This document shows positions 51,549 to 60,807 of a stretch of 62,076 bases of DNA, in pieces (positions within the stretch are counted from its first letter, which is position 1; every line of letters begins with the position of its first letter). The notes beneath the pieces were generated by a model. The model was given only the letters and a program-made list of their open reading frames with translations, was not told the origin of the DNA and made no database searches. A program made the position numbers and the translations under genes. Location of the stretch: NCBI GenBank assembly GCA_020440825.1, contig JAGRNJ010000008.1:1-62076 (forward strand), read 5' to 3'. The DNA is from Leptospiraceae bacterium. GTDB lineage: Bacteria > Spirochaetota > Leptospiria > Turneriellales > Turneriellaceae.

Positions 51549-54500
51549 TCAAATTTTAATCTCAGGAATCAATATGAGGAGTTCAGCCGAAATGTCTTCA
51601 TTTTCCCATGTGAATTGGTTCTCTACATACAGAATTTCGAACGGCTGGCTGGCCACTATTTTCTGCATCGTTTCGAGCAGGTTTTCTCTGCCTTCAATGA
51701 TTTCAGGTACCCCCGGCTCAACCGGAACTTCGGTAATCTGGGTCAGGCTGTTGGTGTATGCGCTGCCGAGAATATTGGTGACTTCCATGATTGGTTCATA
51801 ATCAATTTCATCAGGTTCTGGCAGGTTTGCCTGGCGCATGAGCAGTCGAACAATTTTCAGTGCATTTTTTCTGGTCAGGATAAAATGTACTCCACCTTCG
51901 AGCGGATTGATGGGTAGGGCAAAATCGATCACTTCCTGAGGCCCGTTTTCAATTTTATCGAGCAGTTTCTGGACTTTCTCTATCGAGATATGTTTGCCTT
52001 TACTGCGATCAATTTTTATATTGAGAGAGCCGGTCATGGCCTGTATGCCCTGAATGGCGCGGGCATTGCCTTGCCGCATCCAGTCTTTCAGCAGTTCCCG
52101 GTTTTCGGCATCGAATAAGGTCTGCAGTTTGCGTAAACTTTCTTCTCTGAATTCCTCTTTATGAAAAGACAGTGCTCCGTCGTCATGCTCTTCATTGGTT
52201 TCAAGGGTGCCGGCCTTTGCAGCGGCAATCATGGCATCAATAGCCGACTGAGAGGTGTCTGGTTTATTTTCCGGCATATTTGTCTCTCCCGTTTCAGTTT
52301 CATTTACAGGCTGTTGTTTCCCGGTGTTTTCAGTTTGAGTGAGGTTTGTAATCTCGTCGACACTGGCAGATTTTTCGGCGGGAAGGTCATTTGTATTTTC
52401 AGATTCGAGTTGTTGCTCGACAGATTTATTATTTTCTTCAGGGTTTTGCTCAGGGTCCTCATCTGGCTTTTCAGGTGAACCCTTTGCTTCTGGTTCTTCG
52501 GCGATAACTTTATTGGTCAGCGGGTCTTTTCTCTGAAATAGAATGCGGGTTGATTTCTCAGAAGTATTGCCTTTGTACAATTGTATAATGCCATGCACAT
52601 CAAGAATGAGAATAATTTCTCCGTCGCCGAGAATTGAAGCACCTGAGATTCCCTCAACCGGGCGGTAATGTTCGCTCAGCGATTTAATTACCATTTCATG
52701 TCTCGTCTGGAATTGATCGACGAGAATACCGACCAGGGTTTCATTGTATTCGACAATGATTACCGGTAAAACTTTTGAATTGAGCGGAGTGCTTCTTTTC
52801 AATTCGAATATTTTCTCGAGGCGTATCAAGGGTACCAGACTGTTGCGCAGGCGCAACATTTCGCTGCCTTCGATCATGAGAATATTGTCAGTACTGACTT
52901 TTTGGGTTTCGACGATAGAAGCCATTGGTACAGAAAATTTTTCATCACCCACCACCACGATAAGAGCATTGATGATTGCCAATGTCAGGGGCAGCTTGAT
53001 AATTACTTTTGTACCCCGCCCTTTCTCAGTATCAATGTCCAGGGTGCCGTTCAAGACTTCAATGCTGCGTTTGACTATGTCCATACCGATTCCACGACCA
53101 GAGAGATCATCCACTACTTCTTTGGTTGATAAGCCGGAATGAAAAATCAGATTACGGGCATCTTCTATGGATATATTTTTCGCATCTTCTTTTTTAAGTA
53201 TACCGGCAGCAACTGCCTTTTGCACCACTTTCTCAACGTCAATGCCGCGCCCGTCGTCTTCTATGACTACATTGATGTAGTTCCCTTCCTGAAATGCATT
53301 TAACTTTAAAGTGCCAGTCGGGTTTTTTCCTGCAGCTTCCCTTTCTTCGATTGTCTCGAGACCATGATCAACAGCATTGCGAACAATATGGGTCATCGGT
53401 TTGATCATTTCATCAATTATTTTTTTATCAATTTCAGTTTCATCACCTGCAATTATCAGTTCGATATCTTTTTCAGACCGGGAAGAATAATCACGCACAA
53501 ATCGTTTGAAGCGATTAAAAATTTGCGAGATAGGAACCAGCCGTGATTTCATGACCAGTTCCTGTACATCGGCAGAAATTCGGAATATTTCTTTTACCCG
53601 GTCTTTTAACTGGCGGTCGATCTCTGCCAGTTCAGGTTTGCTTTTGGCCATTTCTTGCACTTGCAGTAATCCTGAATTGGCAATTACCAGCTCTCCCACA
53701 AGATTCAGCAGAACGTCCAGGCGTTCGACAGGAATTCGCACTGTATCCTGAACAGAAAGATCTTCTTTGACTGTGCGGTTAAACTCTTCTGACGCATTCC
53801 CAGCCTGGCTGGCGCGTTCAAATCTGCGCTTGAGTTCTTCTTCAGAGAGAACCTCAATCCGCTCTATTAAATCAACATTGATATGATCGGGTATTTCTTC
53901 AGGGTCGAGTTCAGTGCGAATATAAAACAGCAATTCCCGGTCTGAGATTGAGAATTCATGGGATTCCAGTTCTTCTTCGCCGGGTTCTGCCATCATGATT
54001 TCGCCGAATTGGGCTATTTTATTCTGAAGCAGAAATGCACGAACCGACGGTGCCGGCTCATTGGGTGAGATCCAGACTCTCAACAGGGTTGTTCCGGGAA
54101 TGTATTCTATTTTAGTTTCAATTTCATTGAGAGAAGTTTCATCAATATTAGAAGATGATTCACTGAGCGTACCTGCGGCTAAACCTTTCTCGACATAACT
54201 GTTCAGTTTTTTAACGAGGGCCGCGGTTGCAATAGAACTTGGGTCAGTGTCTTCTGCCAGTGCACTGCCGATAGTTGATATCGTATCTTTGCAGGCCAGC
54301 AATGTATCGATTACATCATGAGTAACCGCCAGAGAACCTTTGTGAAATTCCTGGAACACGCTTTCCATTGAATGGCCAAGTTCTACCAGATTTTTTAAGT
54401 CGAGAAACCCTGCATTGCCCTTCACTGTATGGGCAACTCTGAAAATTTCTTCGAGGGTATCTTTATCTTCAGGATTTTTTTCAAGACTGATAATGGCAGT

Positions 54501-54575
54501 GTCCAGATAGCTTAAGTTTTCATTCAGCTCTTCGAGAAATATATTGAGGTCTTCCTGGTCTTGAATCTGTGCCAT
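51549..54575 (-). CDS. cheA: CheA-like histidine kinase fused to a FliY/CheC-type module
   Basis: 1008 residues, longer than usual CheA. Domains: Hpt (FRVAHTVKGNAGF, His 49), a P2-like region (160-245), dimerisation domain (about 278-345), HATPase (IVRNAVDHGLE, EDDGRGIDVEKV, LSGRGIGMDIVKRSIEVLNG), CheW-like (530-670). An acidic linker follows, then TSQSAIDAMIAAA (774-786), which resembles the FliM/FliY CheY-P docking peptide, and a CheC-like domain (about 822-1008). Its second half-site has E927-x3-E931-x2-N934-x22-P957, close to the CheC/FliY phosphatase motif; the first half-site lacks its Glu. The same chain may phosphorylate and dephosphorylate CheY. Operon with a CheY and a REC-REC-PilZ gene. 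Confidence 0.9.
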   Translation of the reverse strand: MAQIQDQEDLNIFLEELNENLSYLDTAIISLEKNPEDKDTLEEIFRVAHTVKGNAGFLDLKNLVELGHSMESVFQEFHKGSLAVTHDVIDTLLACKDTISTIGSALAEDTDPSSIATAALVKKLNSYVEKGLAAGTLSESSSNIDETSLNEIETKIEYIPGTTLLRVWISPNEPAPSVRAFLLQNKIAQFGEIMMAEPGEEELESHEFSISDRELLFYIRTELDPEEIPDHINVDLIERIEVLSEEELKRRFERASQAGNASEEFNRTVKEDLSVQDTVRIPVERLDVLLNLVGELVIANSGLLQVQEMAKSKPELAEIDRQLKDRVKEIFRISADVQELVMKSRLVPISQIFNRFKRFVRDYSSRSEKDIELIIAGDETEIDKKIIDEMIKPMTHIVRNAVDHGLETIEEREAAGKNPTGTLKLNAFQEGNYINVVIEDDGRGIDVEKVVQKAVAAGILKKEDAKNISIEDARNLIFHSGLSTKEVVDDLSGRGIGMDIVKRSIEVLNGTLDIDTEKGRGTKVIIKLPLTLAIINALIVVVGDEKFSVPMASIVETQKVSTDNILMIEGSEMLRLRNSLVPLIRLEKIFELKRSTPLNSKVLPVIIVEYNETLVGILVDQFQTRHEMVIKSLSEHYRPVEGISGASILGDGEIILILDVHGIIQLYKGNTSEKSTRILFQRKDPLTNKVIAEEPEAKGSPEKPDEDPEQNPEENNKSVEQQLESENTNDLPAEKSASVDEITNLTQTENTGKQQPVNETETGETNMPENKPDTSQSAIDAMIAAAKAGTLETNEEHDDGALSFHKEEFREESLRKLQTLFDAENRELLKDWMRQGNARAIQGIQAMTGSLNIKIDRSKGKHISIEKVQKLLDKIENGPQEVIDFALPINPLEGGVHFILTRKNALKIVRLLMRQANLPEPDEIDYEPIMEVTNILGSAYTNSLTQITEVPVEPGVPEIIEGRENLLETMQKIVASQPFEILYVENQFTWENEDISAELLILIPEIKI

Positions 54576-54661
54576 AATCGATTATCGGACGTTTTTCTTT
54601 AAGTTTCAAGTCGAACAGCATTTTTCCTTTGACGCGAGCGATCAAATCGCCACTAGCGTTT

Positions 54662-55450
54662 ATGTCATTCTTTGAAATCCAGAAAAATGGTGAGGTCGGA
54701 TGGATCTACCTGAACCGGCCGGCAAAGAGAAATTTTATGAATTGGGACTTCTGGGTTGAACTGCCCGAAGTTGTTCAACAGCTCGAAAATGATTCTGCAG
54801 TGAAATGTCTGGTAATTGCCGGCCATGGTGCCAGTTTCAGTATGGGCCTCGATCTGGCAGATTTTGGTGAGCGGCTCAATTTTCTGTTAGAAGAAAATGC
54901 AGCGAATCGTTCGAGACTGTGGGATCTTATTTTAACCATGCAAAAAGGCTTCAATGTACTGGAAAACTGCCGAAAACCCTCGATTGCTGCTGTGCATCGA
55001 CATTGCATCGGTGGCGGGCTTGATCTGATTGCCGCGGCAGATATCCGCTATTGTTCTGCAGATGCACAGTTTTCGCTACGAGAAGTAAAAGTAGGTATAG
55101 TTGCAGATATGGGGTCCCTGCAGAGACTACCGCATATTATCGGTGAAGGCCATACCCGGGAGCTCGCTTTGACCGGTCGGGATATTGATGCAGAAACTGC
55201 CTTTCGAATGGGACTTGTAACAAAAGTCTGCAGCAATAAAGAAGAACTTTATCTTGAAACCCAAAAACTGGCAGAAGAAATTGCCGGCCATGATGAAGAG
55301 GTACTCAGAGGTATAAAGCTTTCTCTCGATGAATCGAGAAACCGCAACCGGGCAGAAGCTTTGCAGTCGGTCGCCATGTACAATGCAGGTTTTTTACAGA
55401 ATTCTTCGTTTTTAAGTTTGATTTCAGGTCTGGCCAAAAGAAAGAAATAG
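54662..55450 (+). CDS. Enoyl-CoA hydratase/isomerase, dienoyl-CoA isomerase-like
   Basis: About 262 residues (start ATG 54662; the frame is open from 54629). Crotonase fold: IAGHGASFSMGLDLADF (oxyanion hole and first acid), HRHCIGGGLDLIAAADIRYCSAD, then FSLREVKVGIVADMGSLQRLPHIIGEG. The E-V-x-V-G-x-x-A-D-x-G-x-L-Q-R-L-P stretch is that of delta3,5-delta2,4-dienoyl-CoA isomerases, so it probably serves beta-oxidation of unsaturated acyl-CoA. Divergent from the CheA gene; no neighbour of the same pathway except the distant thiolase. Confidence 0.9.
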   Translation: MSFFEIQKNGEVGWIYLNRPAKRNFMNWDFWVELPEVVQQLENDSAVKCLVIAGHGASFSMGLDLADFGERLNFLLEENAANRSRLWDLILTMQKGFNVLENCRKPSIAAVHRHCIGGGLDLIAAADIRYCSADAQFSLREVKVGIVADMGSLQRLPHIIGEGHTRELALTGRDIDAETAFRMGLVTKVCSNKEELYLETQKLAEEIAGHDEEVLRGIKLSLDESRNRNRAEALQSVAMYNAGFLQNSSFLSLISGLAKRKK

Positions 55451-55540
55451 AATAGGTTAAACTGTTCTCAATTTAGTCAAAAGTTACTGTCTGCGTATAG
55501 TTCTGGACTGCCAAAATCAATTTGCAGTTTTATCCCGGTA

Positions 55541-57079
55541 ATGCAGAAAATAATTGTTCTTGATTTCGGTTCCCAGTACACCCAGCTAATCGCCAGAAAA
55601 ATTCGGGAATTGAGACACTATGCAGAGATACATCCTTATAACTTCCCTTACAAAAAACTGCTGGCAGAAAAACCGGCGGGAATAATTCTCTCAGGCGGGC
55701 CGCATTCTGTTTATGAAAAAAAAGCACCTACGGTTGTGAAAGAGTTGTTTGCTTCAGGTATTCCCGTTCTAGGTATCTGCTATGGTCTACAATTGACAGC
55801 TCATTTACTGGGTGGTAAAGTGATAGCATCTGAACACAGAGAATACGGCAAAGCAGCTTTACATTTGAAAAAGAAATCGCCATTGTTGCTCAATGTACCT
55901 GATGACCAGACCGTCTGGATGTCACATGGTGACAAAGTTGATAAAATACCTCCCGGCTTTGAAGCCGTCGCAACCAGTCTTTCATCACCGAATTGCGTGA
56001 TTCAAAATTCAGAAAAAAACTGGTATGGGGTACAGTTTCACCCAGAGGTACAGCATTCAAAATACGGCAAGCTTATCTTAAAAAATTTCTGCGAAGAAAT
56101 TTGTCAGATGAAACCTTCCTGGAGTATGAAAAACTTTGCAAAAAGTAAGATTCAGGAAATTCGGGAACTGGTCGGCGATCACCGTGTATTGCTGGGTACT
56201 TCGGGCGGGGTTGATTCTACGGTTACCGCAAAACTGCTGCATGATGCAATTGGTGACCAGCTCAGCTGCGTATACATAGATAACGGAGTAATGCGGCTCA
56301 ATGAAACTGCTGCTGTCAAGGAAAGATTCATTCGAACCATGGGTATTCCCCTGCATATTGTGGATGCATCGCGGCGATTCCTGAAAGAATTGCATACAGT
56401 AACAGAACCTGAACAGAAACGTAAAATAATCGGGCGGCTGTTTATTGAAGAATTTCAGCGTAAAGCAAAAGAGATAGGGCATCATGAATTTCTTGCCCAG
56501 GGAACGTTATACACCGATGTTATTGAATCTGTGTCTGTTAAGGGACCTTCCCAGACAATTAAGTCTCACCACAACCGGGTAGCCGAAGTATTGAAAATGC
56601 TTGAAGCCGGCAAGGTGATTGAACCGCTCAAAGAACTTTTTAAAGACGAGGTAAGACGTCTGGGGCTTGCTCTTAAGATTCCGCGCGAAGCACTGTTTCG
56701 GCATCCTTTTCCAGGCCCGGGACTGGCTATTCGAGTCTTAGGAGAACTGAGCGCCGAGCGCTTGAATCTTCTGAGAAAAGCAGATGCAATTTTAATTGAC
56801 GAACTTAAATCTACAGGGTATTATGCAAAGGTATGGCAGGCGTTTGCAGTTTTTTTACCAGTGCAATCAGTGGGGGTTATGGGCGACCAGCGAACCTATG
56901 AAAACGTGATTGCGTTGCGAATGGTTTCCAGTGAAGACGGTATGACCGCAGATTTCGCCAAACTACCGCATGAGTTTTTAGGGCGGGTATCATCACGAAT
57001 TATCAATGAAGTAAAGGGCATCAATCGTGTGGTCTATGATATTTCATCGAAACCACCGGCAACTATTGAATGGGAGTAA
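55541..57079 (+). CDS. guaA: GMP synthase (glutamine-hydrolysing)
   Basis: 512 residues, usual length. Class I glutamine amidotransferase domain with Cys 80 (LGICYGLQL), His 167 and Glu 169 (QFHPE). ATP-pyrophosphatase domain with the PP-loop GTSGGVDSTV. The C-terminal dimerisation domain ends PPATIEWE. It converts XMP to GMP with glutamine and ATP. The last codons overlap the start of the DUF192 gene by 10 bases, so the two are translationally coupled. Confidence 0.97.
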   Translation: MQKIIVLDFGSQYTQLIARKIRELRHYAEIHPYNFPYKKLLAEKPAGIILSGGPHSVYEKKAPTVVKELFASGIPVLGICYGLQLTAHLLGGKVIASEHREYGKAALHLKKKSPLLLNVPDDQTVWMSHGDKVDKIPPGFEAVATSLSSPNCVIQNSEKNWYGVQFHPEVQHSKYGKLILKNFCEEICQMKPSWSMKNFAKSKIQEIRELVGDHRVLLGTSGGVDSTVTAKLLHDAIGDQLSCVYIDNGVMRLNETAAVKERFIRTMGIPLHIVDASRRFLKELHTVTEPEQKRKIIGRLFIEEFQRKAKEIGHHEFLAQGTLYTDVIESVSVKGPSQTIKSHHNRVAEVLKMLEAGKVIEPLKELFKDEVRRLGLALKIPREALFRHPFPGPGLAIRVLGELSAERLNLLRKADAILIDELKSTGYYAKVWQAFAVFLPVQSVGVMGDQRTYENVIALRMVSSEDGMTADFAKLPHEFLGRVSSRIINEVKGINRVVYDISSKPPATIEWE

Positions 57080-57603
57080 ATCTGAAAATACTTCCCTGTA
57101 ACCTGTTGCCCGGCTTGCAACGAAACGTTCTTCTTACTCTTCTCATTCTTTTTAATCTGGTTATTGTGCTGTTATCGGCCTGTCATCCGGGGGTTCAAGA
57201 CGCACAGGCAGCCCAGCCTAAAAGTTTAATCTGGCGTGCTCATTTTGAAAACAGCACAGACACCAGAATATTTTTAGATTGTGAGGTTGCCAGCAGCGAA
57301 AATGAAAAATCTCGCGGACTCATGTTCCGGGAATCTCTCGCAGAAAATTCGGGTATGGTTTTTATTTACCGAAATCCCGGCATTTTGAGATTCTGGATGA
57401 AAAATACTTTGATTCCACTCGATATTGCCTTTATTGATGCAGACTTGAAAATCGTTACAATTAAATCGATGCAAGCCCACGATCTTTCTACCACGTCATC
57501 TGATCTGCCTGCCCTGTATGCAATTGAAGCAAACAAAGGCTGGTTCAAAAAGAATTCTGTTAAACCGGGAATGCAGGTTCGGTTTGAAGTATTGAATAAT
57601 TAA
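57070..57603 (+). CDS. DUF192 lipoprotein
   Basis: 177 residues. Signal peptide with the lipobox VLLSAC, so a predicted lipoprotein. The mature part is a complete DUF192 domain: VEVA-like DCEVASSENEKSRGLMFRESLAENSGMVFIYRNPGILRFWMKNTLIPLDIAFIDADLKIVTI. The function of DUF192 is not settled. The start overlaps the end of guaA, and hflX follows 5 bases later, so the three form one unit. Confidence 0.9.
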   Translation: MGVNLKILPCNLLPGLQRNVLLTLLILFNLVIVLLSACHPGVQDAQAAQPKSLIWRAHFENSTDTRIFLDCEVASSENEKSRGLMFRESLAENSGMVFIYRNPGILRFWMKNTLIPLDIAFIDADLKIVTIKSMQAHDLSTTSSDLPALYAIEANKGWFKKNSVKPGMQVRFEVLNN

Positions 57604-57608
57604 CGTCT

Positions 57609-58802
57609 ATGGATGCCTCATCACTTTACTCCCATAGTCTGCGCACGGTTGAAGCAACCAAATACATTGCCCTGCTCGTCGGGCAGTATGGTTCAAGAGA
57701 ATTCAGAGACAAAAGAGTCCAGGAAGAATCGTTACGGGAATTATATCACCTGTGTGACACTGCCGGTATCAGTATGATGCAGGACCTTTTTTTGCATATA
57801 CATTCGCCTGATCCCGGTTGTTTCTTAAATGCGGGAATGATTGAAACCGTAAAAGAATCATTAGGTGAGGATAAATGTAATCTATTGGTTGTTGATGCAC
57901 CATTGAAGCCGAATCAGCTGCGAAATCTGGAAGAGCGTCTAAAGGTCAGGGTAATAGGGCGGATTGAGCTCATTCTTGATATCTTTGCCATGCGGGCCAA
58001 AACGCGGGCAGCTGCGCTGCAGGTTGAACTGGCGCAGCTTACCTATATTCTTCCCCGTTTGACTGGTTTGGGCGGGGTTCTTTCCCGGCTTGGTGGCGGT
58101 ATTGGTACAAGAGGCCCGGGCGAGACAATGCTTGAAACTGATCGTCGGCATATACGGCGCAGAATCCAGAAACTGAAAGAAGAGCTGGTGAGTGTTTCGA
58201 AACACCGGGCCAATGCCCGCAAAAACCGGGAGCTGCCCACGTTTGCCCTGGCAGGCTACACCAATGCCGGCAAAAGTACAATCTTGAACTGTCTTGGTTC
58301 TTCACCCCGTAAGGTCATCGCCGAAGACCGTTTGTTTGCGACGCTTGATTCATTCTCCCGCAAGGTCTATATTGGTGAGAAATACTATAAACCTGTCTAC
58401 GCTATGGTTACCGATACAGTGGGATTCATCCGCAATCTGCCTGCAAATCTTGTGGCTGCTTTTTCATCAACTCTTGAAGAAATTTCTTTTGCCGATGCCA
58501 TCATTGAAGTGCATGATGCGGCGTCTCCGCAGCTTGAAGATGAAATACATGTCGTAGCAGCCGAACTGGAACGTCTGCATATTTCAGATAAAGAAAGAAT
58601 AATATTCTTCAACAAGGCAGACCTGGTTTTTCCTGAACAGCGAGCGGAGCTCGAACGCCGTTACCCTGCTGCAATCTGGGGAAGTGCATTGCAAAAAGAC
58701 GGGGTAGAGGGTCTGCGCAACCGTTTGCGGCAATATGCAGAAGACGTTTGGTGGCCTGAGCATACTGCTGCCGCTCTTTCGAAAAAAGACCGGCTCTACT
58801 AA
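57609..58802 (+). CDS. hflX: Ribosome-associated GTPase HflX
   Basis: 397 residues. The N-terminal HflX domain is seen in FLNAGMIETVKESLGEDKCNLLVVDAPLKPNQLRNLEERLKVRVIGRIELILDIFAMRAKTRAAALQVELAQLTYILPRL, followed by GGIGTRGPGETMLETDRRHIRRRI (HflX signature). The G domain has GYTNAGKST (Walker A), DTVGFIRNLP (G3) and FNKADLV (G4). It binds stalled or heat-damaged ribosomes. The final gene of the guaA unit; the convergent dnaB gene ends 54 bases away. Confidence 0.95.
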   Translation: MDASSLYSHSLRTVEATKYIALLVGQYGSREFRDKRVQEESLRELYHLCDTAGISMMQDLFLHIHSPDPGCFLNAGMIETVKESLGEDKCNLLVVDAPLKPNQLRNLEERLKVRVIGRIELILDIFAMRAKTRAAALQVELAQLTYILPRLTGLGGVLSRLGGGIGTRGPGETMLETDRRHIRRRIQKLKEELVSVSKHRANARKNRELPTFALAGYTNAGKSTILNCLGSSPRKVIAEDRLFATLDSFSRKVYIGEKYYKPVYAMVTDTVGFIRNLPANLVAAFSSTLEEISFADAIIEVHDAASPQLEDEIHVVAAELERLHISDKERIIFFNKADLVFPEQRAELERRYPAAIWGSALQKDGVEGLRNRLRQYAEDVWWPEHTAAALSKKDRLY

Positions 58803-58856
58803 TGAAATCTAAAAAATAGAAACGTCAGCCCGACGATGCCGGGTGGTCTACCGTAG

Positions 58857-60209
58857 TCAGCCTTCTTGTCCCGGCTTTTCATAGTCATGGTCAACGAATT
58901 GAAAAAACTTTTTTTGAAAAACCAGTGAGGCACTACCGGTTGAACCTCCGCGGTGTTTAGCAAGAATCAGCTCTGCAAGACCTCTCTTGTTTTCGGGAAC
59001 TTCTGCTTCCGGTTTGCCAAAATCTTCACGGTGCAGGAACATGACCATATCGGCATCCTGCTCAATTGCACCTGATTCCCGTAAATCGGACAACTGAGGA
59101 TACGGGTTCTTGCCCCGCTGCTCAATTGAACGGTTCATTTGGGAGAGGGCAATAATCGGAACATCCAGCTCTTTTGCCACCAGTTTCAATGAGCGGGAGA
59201 TAGAGGCTACTTCTAACTGGCGGCTTTCGACTTTAGTGCCTTCACTCATAAGCTGCAAATAATCTACAACAATCAGCCCTATCTTTTTTGAACTGGTCGA
59301 AAGATCCCGGGCAAGTTTTCGGGTTCTCTGCTTAAAATCCCAGCTCGAAAGGCTGGCCGAATCATCGATGTATAAATCTGTTTTGAGAAGTTCTTTTAAA
59401 GCATTGGAAATTTTTTCGGCTTCTGGCTTGGTAAACATTCCGTTCTGCAGTTTATTGCCTTCGACATGAGCGTGTGTGGCAATTAAACGTTTGACCAGCT
59501 CAAGACGGGGCATCTCTAAAGAAAAAAACACCACCGGTACCTTGGTTCTATAAACTGCGTGCAGGGCCATGTTCAGGGCAAGGGCGGTTTTACCGACGGA
59601 CGGGCGGGCAGCCAGGATGATCAGCTGCCCTCCATTGAAACCGTGGGTAAAATGATCAAGATTTGTAAAGCCAGAACTTAAACCAATAGTTTCTCCCCGG
59701 TTATTGAACAACTGCTTGAGATGTTCGGCAATCTCACCTTCAATGGTACGAATATGCTGAACATCTTGCGTAAAGGTGCGGTTGGCCACCTGAAACATTT
59801 TCGCATCTGCTTTACCGAGCAGTTCTTCGATTTCCAGACCAGATTCTAAAGTAAGCCCCTGAATATCTTTCAGGGTAGCCATCAGTTCCCGGCGCAATGA
59901 AAGATCTCTGACCCGGCGCTGAAACGTTGAGAGACTCAGTGTTGTCGCCATCGAAGAAGTTTCGATTATATAGCTGCGATTGCCTGCCTTCTCCAGATTG
60001 TTTTCTGTTTTGAGACGGGCGATTATGGCAATAGGGTCTACACTGGAGGTCTGTTCATATTCCTGTAGAATTGCATTGTAAAGAATAGAATGTTTTTCGA
60101 AATAAAAAGAAGAAGGCTGCAGGTCCCGGGTAACTTCTGTAATCGTCGCCGGGTTCTGCATGAGAGTGCCAAGAACGACCCTCTCAGATTCTTCATCGAA
60201 TAACTGCAT
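58857..60209 (-). CDS. dnaB: Replicative DNA helicase
   Basis: 450 residues, full length. N-terminal domain (EESERVVLGTLMQNP, PSSFYFEKHSILYNAI), linker helix, then the RecA-like domain with Walker A ARPSVGKT (201-208), FSLEMPRLELVKRLIA, VVDYLQLMSEG (Walker B), ALSQMNRSIEQRGKNPYPQLSDLRESGAIEQDADMVMFLHRE, and AKHRGGSTGSA. It unwinds DNA at the replication fork. Preceded by rplI at 45 bases, the common bacterial order rpsR-rplI-dnaB. Confidence 0.97.
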   Translation of the reverse strand: MQLFDEESERVVLGTLMQNPATITEVTRDLQPSSFYFEKHSILYNAILQEYEQTSSVDPIAIIARLKTENNLEKAGNRSYIIETSSMATTLSLSTFQRRVRDLSLRRELMATLKDIQGLTLESGLEIEELLGKADAKMFQVANRTFTQDVQHIRTIEGEIAEHLKQLFNNRGETIGLSSGFTNLDHFTHGFNGGQLIILAARPSVGKTALALNMALHAVYRTKVPVVFFSLEMPRLELVKRLIATHAHVEGNKLQNGMFTKPEAEKISNALKELLKTDLYIDDSASLSSWDFKQRTRKLARDLSTSSKKIGLIVVDYLQLMSEGTKVESRQLEVASISRSLKLVAKELDVPIIALSQMNRSIEQRGKNPYPQLSDLRESGAIEQDADMVMFLHREDFGKPEAEVPENKRGLAELILAKHRGGSTGSASLVFQKKFFQFVDHDYEKPGQEG

Positions 60210-60253
60210 TTGTTATTTTTTCATCGCCGGTCACGCCGGCAATGAGATTAACA

Positions 60254-60784
60254 CTATTCTGCAGATTCTTGAGTTTGGTTTTCAGTTTCGGGAACAGATT
60301 CTTCGGCGGGTGGCTCTTCTGCTTTTTTCTCAACTATGGGTGCATCTGCTTTGACGATGACCTGTATTTTGCTGACAACGCCCTCATGCAGTCGAATTTC
60401 AACTTCATGAGTACCAACCGTTTTGATTGGTTCTTCAAGATGAATAGAGCGGCGATCAACCGGAAAACCGGCTTCTTCGAGCTTTTTCTGAACGCCAATA
60501 TTGGTAACACTGCCAAACAGTTTGCCTTCTTCACCGGCTTTCAGAGTAAATTCAATTACTTTGCCATGAATTGTTTTTGCGGTTTCTTCAGCAGTTTTCT
60601 TTCTTTTTAAGATTTTTTTCTGCCGAACATTCTCAAGAAACTGGCGTTCTTTCTGGCTGCGGCCATCGGCACTCAAGACCAGCCCGCGTGGAATAAGATA
60701 ATTACGGGCAAAACCGTTTTTTACTTCTTTGATTTCACCGGCCCGGCCTAAGCTGGGGATGTCAGATTTTAAAATAACTCGCAT
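60254..60784 (-). CDS. rplI: 50S ribosomal protein L9
   Basis: 176 residues. The N-terminal domain MRVILKSDIPSLGRAGEIKEVKNGFARNYLIPRGLV is diagnostic, followed by the connecting helix and the C-terminal domain (KLFGSVTNIGVQKKLEEAGFPVDRRSIHLEEPIKTVG). It carries an acidic, Glu/Pro/Gln-rich tail (EKKAEEPPAEESVPETENQTQ) of about 25 residues that most L9 proteins lack. Between the DUF2232-like gene and dnaB. Confidence 0.97.
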   Translation of the reverse strand: MRVILKSDIPSLGRAGEIKEVKNGFARNYLIPRGLVLSADGRSQKERQFLENVRQKKILKRKKTAEETAKTIHGKVIEFTLKAGEEGKLFGSVTNIGVQKKLEEAGFPVDRRSIHLEEPIKTVGTHEVEIRLHEGVVSKIQVIVKADAPIVEKKAEEPPAEESVPETENQTQESAE

Positions 60785-60807
60785 GAATTCCCTCTTGTAT
60801 TTTTGAT

